From an uncultured Verrucomicrobiota bacterium (GTDB lineage: Bacteria; Verrucomicrobiota; Kiritimatiellia; SS1-B-03-39; UBA6053), in the NCBI GenBank assembly GCA_937127435.1, contig CAKZLZ010000120.1:1-44815 (forward strand): 44,815 nt of DNA, written 5' to 3'. The notes under the pieces are model-generated. The model was given only the letters and a program-made list of their open reading frames with translations. It did not search any database and was not told where the DNA came from. Shown here piece by piece: positions 37,721 to 44,815 of the stretch (its first letter is position 1; each line of letters opens with the position of its first letter). The translations under genes and the position numbers were made by a program.

Positions 37721-39251
37721 TCATCCTCTTCAAAACCCGGCGCTACGCCCTCTTTGGTTTGTATTGGGGAGTTGTTCGTTAACGCTTTTTCCTTTTCTAT
37801 TGGGATCTTGGCTGTGGCCGGACGGGCTCAATGCCAATGCGGCGATGTTTTTTTGGCCGGCCAGCGGGATAAATTTTGCCCTCTGTCTCAAATGGGGGTG
37901 GAAGTACTCTTTTCTGATTTATTTGAATGCGCTGGTCACCATTTTCTGTTTAAAGCAACCGGTGTCTGTGAGTCTGGCCGGGGCCACTTTTAATATCCTT
38001 GAAGTATGGCTGGGATATGGGTTGTTATATAAGTTTGCCCACCGATTGCAGGCTCCCCTACGGGTGCAGCATCTTTTGATGTTTTTACTTTGTTCCATCC
38101 TTATGGGCATGCTTTCGGCGATTCCCATGGCGGCGGTTATGGTGCATCATGGAAGAGTTTCCGCGATGTTATACGGGCAAACGGTTGCAAGTATTGCCGC
38201 GGCGAATGCTTGTGGGATCCTTTATATCACCCCCTTGTTTTTTACATTTCCATTTCCCGGCAAACCGCGTAAAACCCAACCTCTGGTTTTCTTTGCCGGC
38301 GGGGTTTTGTTGGCGGTGGTGGCATTATTGGCGTTCAATCGGGTTTTCCAGGGACGGTTAAATTATGTGTTTGCGCTGTATCCTGTGCTGACCTTTTTCA
38401 CGCTGCGGTTCTCCTTTAAGCAGATTTCTTTTTTTCTGTTTATCGTGTTTGTTTCAATCTATGGGGCCTTGATCCAAAATGCGTTCGTGTTGCCCGTGGA
38501 GCAAACCCCGGAAATTCTCTGGTTTGTACAGGCGTTCTCCTGGGTGCTCGCATCCACCGCCCTGGTTTTTTCGGTGTTGATTCTCGTAAAACGACAACAG
38601 GATCTGACCCTGATTCAACAGGAAAACGATTTGCTTGAATTACAACTTCGGGAGAAGGATGCGCAACTCAATGCCCTGCGATATCAGATCAATCCCCATT
38701 TTCTGTTTAATTCGCTCAATTCCATTTATGTGGTGATGTTCGATAACAGTGGCAAAGCCCGCAAAATGATCACCCAGTTGTCAGAATTTTTCCGTGCGTC
38801 GCTGACCACCCCGGTGGGTAAAAAAATCAAAGTGACTGAAGCCGTGGAGGAAGTGATGTTGTATTTGGGGATCGAAAAACTGCGCTACGAAGAGAATTTG
38901 CAAATCAACGTGGAGGTGGATCCGCGGGTGGCAGTGCGGATGATCCCTCCCTTCCTGCTGCAACCCCTGGTGGAGAATGCGGTTCATCATGGATTTAATC
39001 AAACGCAAGGGGTTTTCGAATTGACGATTCGGGCGGGCGTTTTGTCGGAGCGTGACTTTTATGTGGAAGTATCGCACCCCGGGACGTGGCAAAGTTCATC
39101 CGAGCAAAAAGGTACCGGGGTCGGCATTCAAAATATTCAGGAACGACTTCGACTGTGGTATGACGGTCAAGCCCGCCTGGAAACCCGGCTGGACGATCAA
39201 CAGGTAAGTCAGCGTTTGGTTTTTCCTGAAGGTGCAGAGGATATATCATGA
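37716..39251 (+). CDS. MASE1-type sensor histidine kinase, LytS family
   Basis: 511 residues. The N-terminal 290 residues contain about eight hydrophobic segments with the MASE1-like FFWPASGINFALCLKWGWKY motif. A short coiled coil follows (DLTLIQQENDLLELQLREKD). The His_kinase domain has the phospho-accepting QINPHFLFNSLNSIY and the ATP-binding N-box LLQPLVENAVHHG, with a G-box at KGTGVGIQNIQERL. It is expected in the inner membrane, sensing an unknown signal and phosphorylating the partner regulator coded next to it. Its end overlaps the regulator start by 4 bases (ATGA at 39248-39251). The start was placed at ATG 37716; the ribosome site is weak. Confidence 0.9.
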   Translation: MNHPLQNPALRPLWFVLGSCSLTLFPFLLGSWLWPDGLNANAAMFFWPASGINFALCLKWGWKYSFLIYLNALVTIFCLKQPVSVSLAGATFNILEVWLGYGLLYKFAHRLQAPLRVQHLLMFLLCSILMGMLSAIPMAAVMVHHGRVSAMLYGQTVASIAAANACGILYITPLFFTFPFPGKPRKTQPLVFFAGGVLLAVVALLAFNRVFQGRLNYVFALYPVLTFFTLRFSFKQISFFLFIVFVSIYGALIQNAFVLPVEQTPEILWFVQAFSWVLASTALVFSVLILVKRQQDLTLIQQENDLLELQLREKDAQLNALRYQINPHFLFNSLNSIYVVMFDNSGKARKMITQLSEFFRASLTTPVGKKIKVTEAVEEVMLYLGIEKLRYEENLQINVEVDPRVAVRMIPPFLLQPLVENAVHHGFNQTQGVFELTIRAGVLSERDFYVEVSHPGTWQSSSEQKGTGVGIQNIQERLRLWYDGQARLETRLDDQQVSQRLVFPEGAEDIS

Positions 39252-39961
39252 AAGTAATCATTGTGGATGATGAACCGCTTGGCCGCAGAAGTATGCAGCA
39301 GTTGCTTGCGGATCAGAAAGATATTGATGTCGCAGGTGAAGCGGGTGACGTGGACACAGCCCTCCGTTTGGTGGAAAGACAAAATCCGGAAGTTATTTTT
39401 TTGGACATCCAATTGCGGGGCGAAACCGGATTCGATTTGTTGGCCAAATTGCCGGATCCCGGCCCCCGGGTGGTGTTTGTTACCGCTTTCGATACCTATG
39501 CGGTGCGGGCCTTTGAATGCAACGCTATCGATTACCTTTTAAAACCAGTGGATCCCGAACGACTCGCGGCCACCCTGGAGCGTCTTCAACAGAATCAGCC
39601 TGCACCGGTTGCCACCAACTTAGCAGCGGCCGACCGGTTAATGATCAAAAGTAAAAGCGAGCTGCATTGGGTCCATGTGCAGGATATCGAGTGTATCCGG
39701 AGCGATGGAAATTATACCCTGTTGTGCAGGCAGGATCATGAACCGCTTTGTGTTTACCGACCCTTAAAAAGTTGGCTGGATGTATTGCCGGATTCGTTCA
39801 TGCGGATTCATCGACAAACCCTGGTGCAGGTGTCGTTGATCCGGGAACTGACCCGAGGGACCAGTGGCACGTATCAGGCACAAATGCGAAGTGGCGAAAC
39901 CTTACCTGTAGGCCGCAGATACTTACCGGAATTGAAAAGCCGTGTCGTTCGTCAGGAATAA
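39248..39961 (+). CDS. LytTR family response regulator
   Basis: 237 residues. The receiver domain (about 1-118) has the acidic pocket IVDDEP, the phospho-acceptor Asp in VIFLDIQLRGE, the Thr/Ser in VFVTAFD and the Lys in YLLKPVD. The LytTR DNA-binding domain follows (about 130-235; VQDIECIRSDGNYTLL, FMRIHRQTLVQVSLI, LPVGRRYLPELK). It forms a two-component pair with the overlapping MASE1/LytS kinase. LytTR regulators usually control surface, exopolysaccharide or virulence traits, and the exported-protein cluster downstream is a possible target, though no direct-repeat site was identified. Confidence 0.95.
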   Translation: MKVIIVDDEPLGRRSMQQLLADQKDIDVAGEAGDVDTALRLVERQNPEVIFLDIQLRGETGFDLLAKLPDPGPRVVFVTAFDTYAVRAFECNAIDYLLKPVDPERLAATLERLQQNQPAPVATNLAAADRLMIKSKSELHWVHVQDIECIRSDGNYTLLCRQDHEPLCVYRPLKSWLDVLPDSFMRIHRQTLVQVSLIRELTRGTSGTYQAQMRSGETLPVGRRYLPELKSRVVRQE

Positions 39962-40067
39962 TGTACCGTTCGTCATATTTGTCCTGATTTAGAGAATTTT
40001 ATTTTGAAATATTTTTCTTCTTTGCTTTACGAGATAGGTGAAATCTATCTCAACTTAGGTGATGCAT

Positions 40068-40292
40068 ATGAAGTATCTGCTGTATTTTTGGTTTTTTTGT
40101 ATTGGGTACCCACTTTTTGCCCAGCCCTCGAATCCTTCTGTCCGTCATGGAGACGTGACATTTCAGCAACAGGCCAATCAGCTGCGGATTCAGCAGTCAT
40201 CCTCACAGGCCATTGTCAACTGGCAGTCCTTCTCGGTTTCAAATGGCAAAGCCGCTTCGTCAGCTCTATTAAATTCCCGAAACCACGCATAA
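40068..40292 (+). pseudogene. Truncated two-partner-secretion (haemagglutinin N-terminal) fragment
   Basis: ATG 40068 follows an AGGTGA ribosome site and opens a signal peptide ([20 protein letters not shown]). It then gives the first strands of a TPS/filamentous-haemagglutinin secretion domain ([34 protein letters not shown]). The frame then changes to unrelated residues and ends after about 74 codons, whereas an intact TPS domain needs roughly 200 or more. The other frame continues RFVSSIKF at the same point, in the phase of the next gene, so a frameshift plus deletion is plausible. It could instead be a real short exported protein. The stop lies 11 bases before the next ATG. Confidence 0.6.
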
Positions 40293-40303
40293 AGCAAGAC
40301 CTC

Positions 40304-43300
40304 ATGACTTTATATCAAAACCTATTCGTCGCATGTGTACTTGTCTTTGCGCCCATCACCTTTTCCCAGGTCGTCGTTACGGGGGATGTTGATCCTGCTC
40401 CCGCTGCATCGCCGATGTGGTCGGTGGGTGGACCCTTGACCGTAGGGGTAACCGGAACCGGTACACTTGAGGTCAGCGGCGGCGGGGTGGTTTCCAATAC
40501 CAACGGAATTTTGGGCTTTGTCATAGGATCGGATGGCACGGCGACAGTGACCGGGATTGATTCTCAGTGGATCAATTCCGGCCCCCTCATTCTAGGAGGA
40601 TTCGGTACCGGCACTCTCAACGTGGCGGACGGTGGTCTGGTCAGAGCCTCGGAAGTAGTTATGGCTGACTCTGTTTCTTCCTTCGGAATTCTCAACCTCA
40701 CAGGTGGTACGCTGAGTACGGGGCAGCTTAGCGAAGGAGCCGGCTTAATCGGAGGGAAGATTATCTTTGATGGCGGGACGTTACAACTCACCGGTGACCA
40801 GGCGGATCTTTTCATGGGCTTTGAGTTCAACGATGTCCGGCTGGAGGCAGGTGGAGGCATTTTTGACACCCAAGGATTTAACGTGGCCAGTGGACTTGGC
40901 CTTTTGGGTCCGGGGAGTCTGACCAAACAAGGCGTCGGCACGCTGACGCTCTCTGGAGCCAATATCTATACCGGAGCCACCACCGTTCGTAATGGCACAT
41001 TGAAAGTCACCGGATCAATTAACCATCCAGGAAGTGACTTTACCGTGGGTTCTCTCAATGGAGATGATGGCAGCTTGGAAATCAGCGGGGGGGGAGTGGT
41101 CTCCAATACCTCAGGCACTGTGGGTGATTTCTCCGGATCGACAGGCACGGCGACGGTGACCGGAGCCGGATCTCAATGGAATAACTCCGGTAGTCTCAGT
41201 ATCGGTAACTTCGGCAATGGCACGCTCAACGTAAAAGATGGCGGGAGGGTCTCCAATACCTTTGGTTATGTGGGCGATCTTTCAGGATCGATAAGCACGG
41301 CGACGGTGACTGGAGCCGGTTCCCAATGGACGAACTCCATGAGCCTCTTTGTCGGCAACAACGGGACGGGAACACTTACCGTGAAGGACGGTGGGGTGGT
41401 CAGTGCTGAAGGAGTGGTCGTGGCTAGCGAAGGCAGTGCTGCGGGAACGATCAACCTCACTGGTGGCACGCTGAGCACGGGGCAGGTCAGCGAAGGAGAT
41501 GGCACAGGTGGAGGGAAGGTTATTTTCAATGGCGGCACGTTGCAGCTTACGGGCGATCAGCCGGATCTTTTCAACGGTTTTGAAGACTATAACGTTCTGA
41601 TATCGGGGCCAAACGGCGGGACGATCGACACGCAAGCATTCACCGTGGCCAGTGGACTTGGACTGGCCAGTTCCGGTTCGCTGACCAAACAAGGTGAGGG
41701 CACGCTGATATTGACCGGAACCAATACCTACAATGGTGGCACCACTATCAGCAAAGGGACCCTACAGATCGGAGACGGAGGCACCACGGGGTCTATCACC
41801 GGAGATGTCACCAATAATGCCACCCTCGTCTTTGATCGTTCCGACGATATTTCTTTCGACGGTGTGATCAACGGTTCGGGCAATCTGACCAAGCAGGGGG
41901 CTGGTACCCTGTCGCTTACCCATCCCCTTACACTATTGAACTCAAGTGGATCTGGAAATCCGTTTGTCGTCGTTCGTGAAGGCATCTTTGACATCACGGG
42001 CTCGATCAATATTTCCGAATTTGGAAACCTTACGGCTGGACATCAAAGCGGGGAAGACGGCACCGTCGAGATTGGTGGGAATGGAGACGTGGTAACTGGG
42101 GAGGTATGGATCGGCATGCTCTCTGGGGCAACGGGATTGGTGAAAGTGAGCGGGGGAGCCTCGCTGGATATAGATTCACTTATTGTTGTTGGAAATTACG
42201 GTGATGGTACACTCGAGATCAGCGGGGATGGCGTTGTAGGCAATCACTTAGCGGATATTGGGAATACTTTAGACGCAACAGGGGTCGTCAAAGTGAGCGG
42301 GAGGGGTTCGTGGACAAATTCAGTTCTCAACCTTGGCGCTGGTGGGGGGAACGGCAGACTTGAAATTAGCGAGAATGCAGTTGTAAATGCTGATATCACA
42401 TCGATTGGCTCAGCTGCTGATGCTGTGGGAACGCTTACAATAAGCGGGGGAACCTTTACGAGTACGAACTTTATCGATGTTGGCATCGCGGGTGAAGGGA
42501 CTCTGGATATTAGTGGTGACGGAGCGGTATTTACCGATGCGACTCTAATCGCTCTTAATTCCGGGTCTACGGGGGTAGTGACGGTACGCGGAGGAACATT
42601 TACACATTATGTTGATCTTGATGTTGGTTACCAAGGTGAGGGTAGGTTGGAGATCAGCGGCACTGGATCGGTTTTGAGTCCCGGAGCCGCCATTGCGTCT
42701 TTTTCGGGAAGCACGGGTATTGTGAAGGTAAGTGGTGGAAGCTGGACGAACAGTGGCGTCCTCAACCTCGGCGCTGGCGGCAACGGTACATTGGAGATTA
42801 GTGGCGGCACAGTTTCCTCCGAAAGTATTATGTTTGCCGGTTTTCATGATTCAGCCTTTGGTACTCTCGACCTGCTCGGCGGTATGCTGAGCACGGGACA
42901 GGTCGGCAATGGCATCGGTGAAGGAAAGGTCTTTTTCGATGGCGGGACGTTGCAGCTCACCGGCGACCAGGCGAACCTCTTTGACGGTTTCGGGACCGGT
43001 GACGTGACGTTTGACGCCGGGGGGGCTTTCATCGACAGCAACGGCTTCGATATCGGCACGTCTGTGGTCATCGATGGCACGGGCGGACTGACCAAACTGG
43101 GCGCAGGCACGTTGACGCTTGGCGGGGCCAATACCTATACGGGCATGACTACCGTGACCGACGGTATCCTGGATGTCACAGGCGGGATCGACTCAGCGGT
43201 CATCACTGTTCAGGACACCGCAAGTCTACACGTCGCCGGCTCCAATCTGACGGGCCTCCCCGCCCTGACTCTGAATGGAAGTGGTAATTTCAGTCTCTAT

Positions 43301-44815
43301 GGACATGAAGGAATCGGCTCATTGGCTTCGTCCTCCCCGACTTCCACTGTGGACATGCGCAGCTATTCTCTGGTAATCCGTAACGAAGAGGATACCTTGT
43401 TCGCCGGTGTCCTTTCCGGCACCGGGCATCTCGAAAAATCCGGCTCAGGAACGCTGACGTTGAGTGGTGAAAGTCCCTTCTCGGGTGAAGTCTATTTTAA
43501 AAATGGCATTTTGGATATCACAGGAAGCATTGCTGCGGAAAATTTCACGGCTTTTCTCAGTGACGGCATTCTCCAGGTCGATGGCAACAGCATCCTGGAT
43601 ACCGCAGAGGTCGATTTATCGAATGCAGGCGGAACGCTCAGGTTGACGGGAAATGAAAAAATCGGATCGCTGAATGGTGAAGCGACCACCAAGGTCGAAT
43701 TGGGTGCGAACACGCTGAGTATCGGCAAAGAATTAACGATCGATCGTTTTTATGGTGAAATTTCAGGCACCGGAGGCCTGACGATATTAACGGAACCGTT
43801 AGATACGTACACTTTTGAACTTAGAGGAACCAATACGTTCACGGGAGATACCAGAATTGAAGATGGAGGTTCGCTGGAGTTTTATGGGGGGAGCGCTTTG
43901 GCGGATACAAGTGATGTCATCCTCACGGGTGGCAACCTGGTCGTCTATGATGATGAAACCATCGGTGCCATTTCCGGCACAAGTGGAACCATCAGCATAT
44001 ACAATACCGAACTCACCTCCACAGGGAATGGAGGGACGCGAGAGTTTGCAGGGATTTTAAGCGGTTCAGGGACATCCACTTTTACCAAGGACGGAACCGA
44101 TATTCTCACCCTCTCCTCTATCGTCAGTCTCCCGACGATTAACGTCAACAGCGGAACATTAATTCTCTCCCATCACTTCAATACCATAGACAATATTTAC
44201 CTCGACGATGGTATCCTGCGTTTGGAGTCGAATGGTTCGGCAGGCGGCTCGGCCGGCCTGATTACCACTACCGGCTCGCTCATCGACTATGCCGACGGCA
44301 TCGACATGGCGACGCCGATCAATCTCGACTCCAACACCACCCAGTTTCAAGTGCTCAGTGGCAGCGCCACCCAGTCCGGGATTATCAGCGAAACCGGCGG
44401 TGCGCGTCCGCTGGAAAAAATCGGCACAGGTGTCCTTACGTTGAGCGGGAACAACAGCTATTCCGGGGGCACCACCTTGAGTGCGGGTACTTTGATTATT
44501 GGGCATAATAACGCATTGGGAACAGGGGGTCTGACGATCGGCGCCGGCACTACGCTTGAGGGAGACGATCCGCGGCGGATCACCAATGATATGGTGGCGA
44601 CCGGAGATTTTTCCGTCGCTCCGCGTAATACCTTTCCGACGATTTCGGCCTTGGAACTGGACGGGAATCTGGATTTGGGCGACAGCACCCGCAGTATTAC
44701 CAATACGTTGGATTTCGCCAGTTTTGAAATCGGTCAGGTCAATTTTGGCGGGGTCATTTCCGGAGATGCCGGCGTGGGACTCAATCTCCGGGATAACGGT
44801 TCTCTTCCAGGGGGG
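40304..44815 (+). CDS. Large exported beta-strand-repeat (PATR / autotransporter-type) protein, 3' partial
   Basis: ATG 40304 starts a signal peptide ([20 protein letters not shown], cleavage near TFSQV), and the frame then stays open for 1504 codons to the window edge. The mature part is made of autotransporter-associated beta-strand (PATR) repeats such as [56 protein letters not shown] and [20 protein letters not shown]. These mix with shorter repeats like [14 protein letters not shown] and [14 protein letters not shown]. The predicted fold is a long right-handed beta-helix on the cell surface. Whether it ends in an autotransporter barrel, a PEP-CTERM tail or neither lies outside the window. 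No strong ribosome site precedes the ATG, so translation may depend on the TPS fragment upstream. Confidence 0.88.
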   Translation, partial: MTLYQNLFVACVLVFAPITFSQVVVTGDVDPAPAASPMWSVGGPLTVGVTGTGTLEVSGGGVVSNTNGILGFVIGSDGTATVTGIDSQWINSGPLILGGFGTGTLNVADGGLVRASEVVMADSVSSFGILNLTGGTLSTGQLSEGAGLIGGKIIFDGGTLQLTGDQADLFMGFEFNDVRLEAGGGIFDTQGFNVASGLGLLGPGSLTKQGVGTLTLSGANIYTGATTVRNGTLKVTGSINHPGSDFTVGSLNGDDGSLEISGGGVVSNTSGTVGDFSGSTGTATVTGAGSQWNNSGSLSIGNFGNGTLNVKDGGRVSNTFGYVGDLSGSISTATVTGAGSQWTNSMSLFVGNNGTGTLTVKDGGVVSAEGVVVASEGSAAGTINLTGGTLSTGQVSEGDGTGGGKVIFNGGTLQLTGDQPDLFNGFEDYNVLISGPNGGTIDTQAFTVASGLGLASSGSLTKQGEGTLILTGTNTYNGGTTISKGTLQIGDGGTTGSITGDVTNNATLVFDRSDDISFDGVINGSGNLTKQGAGTLSLTHPLTLLNSSGSGNPFVVVREGIFDITGSINISEFGNLTAGHQSGEDGTVEIGGNGDVVTGEVWIGMLSGATGLVKVSGGASLDIDSLIVVGNYGDGTLEISGDGVVGNHLADIGNTLDATGVVKVSGRGSWTNSVLNLGAGGGNGRLEISENAVVNADITSIGSAADAVGTLTISGGTFTSTNFIDVGIAGEGTLDISGDGAVFTDATLIALNSGSTGVVTVRGGTFTHYVDLDVGYQGEGRLEISGTGSVLSPGAAIASFSGSTGIVKVSGGSWTNSGVLNLGAGGNGTLEISGGTVSSESIMFAGFHDSAFGTLDLLGGMLSTGQVGNGIGEGKVFFDGGTLQLTGDQANLFDGFGTGDVTFDAGGAFIDSNGFDIGTSVVIDGTGGLTKLGAGTLTLGGANTYTGMTTVTDGILDVTGGIDSAVITVQDTASLHVAGSNLTGLPALTLNGSGNFSLYGHEGIGSLASSSPTSTVDMRSYSLVIRNEEDTLFAGVLSGTGHLEKSGSGTLTLSGESPFSGEVYFKNGILDITGSIAAENFTAFLSDGILQVDGNSILDTAEVDLSNAGGTLRLTGNEKIGSLNGEATTKVELGANTLSIGKELTIDRFYGEISGTGGLTILTEPLDTYTFELRGTNTFTGDTRIEDGGSLEFYGGSALADTSDVILTGGNLVVYDDETIGAISGTSGTISIYNTELTSTGNGGTREFAGILSGSGTSTFTKDGTDILTLSSIVSLPTINVNSGTLILSHHFNTIDNIYLDDGILRLESNGSAGGSAGLITTTGSLIDYADGIDMATPINLDSNTTQFQVLSGSATQSGIISETGGARPLEKIGTGVLTLSGNNSYSGGTTLSAGTLIIGHNNALGTGGLTIGAGTTLEGDDPRRITNDMVATGDFSVAPRNTFPTISALELDGNLDLGDSTRSITNTLDFASFEIGQVNFGGVISGDAGVGLNLRDNGSLPGG
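40690..42990 (+). repeat. Three dispersed copies of a 125-bp coding repeat plus a 150-bp tandem unit
   Basis: The segment coding [12 protein letters not shown]...[11 protein letters not shown] recurs at about 40699-40830, 41451-41575 and 42869-42985 with close DNA similarity. In addition, the segment coding VSNT...[10 protein letters not shown] occurs in tandem with CTCCAATACC at 41101 and 41251, exactly 150 bp apart, and in a related copy near 40491. These are duplications within the beta-strand-repeat gene that could recombine and change its length. Confidence 0.7.

Noticed and set aside
40004..40032. TTGAAA with 17-base spacer as promoter of the TPS fragment
   Set aside because: The corresponding -10 (TTACGA) matches the consensus poorly.
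1..44815. tRNA, rRNA, riboswitch, insertion sequence or phage genes
   Set aside because: None could be recognised on either strand when reading the window.

Overview
The window is bacterial and gene-dense. Its content points to the Verrucomicrobiota, most likely an Opitutia/Puniceicoccales-type marine or biofilm lineage. The supporting signs are a PEP-CTERM sorted protein, very large exported proteins built from delta-60, MBG/Ig-like and autotransporter-associated beta-strand repeats, a formylglycine-type sulfatase, a sialate O-acetylesterase, a LacI regulator and a squalene-cyclase-like toroid protein. This placement is inferred from gene families only; no rRNA or tRNA gene was seen. Planctomycetota or Lentisphaerota are the main alternatives.

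Layout. (1) 1-7997 (+): 3' part of a giant delta-60 repeat protein whose beginning lies left of the window. (2) 8154-12661 (-): sulfotransferase, rsgA, a double-PDZ exported protein and the siroheme sulfite reductase cysI. (3) 12815-17359: sialate O-acetylesterase (+) convergent with a cytoplasmic-looking sulfatase (-) and, upstream of it, a secreted alpha/alpha-toroid protein (-). (4) 17585-22138 (+): a tight operon with 4-base overlaps: THUMP rRNA methyltransferase, a MurU-AmgK-like fusion for peptidoglycan sugar recycling, a sigma-70 family factor and rdgB. (5) 22139-22629: non-coding, with a duplicated 72-bp element and short tandem repeats. (6) 22630-24591 (+): small membrane protein and tannase/feruloyl-esterase-family protein. 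(7) 24756-32503 (+): a 2167-residue exported multidomain protein translationally coupled to a predicted outer-membrane beta-barrel protein. (8) 32565-37473 (-): FAD oxidoreductase, PEP-CTERM protein, LacI regulator, transaldolase, TPR protein. (9) 37716-39961 (+): MASE1/LytS-type sensor kinase and LytTR response regulator with overlapping ends. (10) 40068-44815 (+): a truncated two-partner-secretion (haemagglutinin N-terminal) fragment, then a large beta-strand-repeat exported protein whose frame stays open for 1504 codons and runs off the right edge.

The three giant surface proteins fill about 19 kb of the window. The most striking internal structures are: 28 delta-60 repeats arranged as four blocks of exactly seven, which suggests four seven-bladed beta-propellers; a MurU-AmgK-like fusion with a GC-rich inverted-repeat element read through in frame inside its kinase domain; 456-bp tandem repeats without indels in the 2167-residue protein, which is coupled by a stop/start overlap to a barrel protein; and a broken TPS domain directly in front of another large repeat protein.
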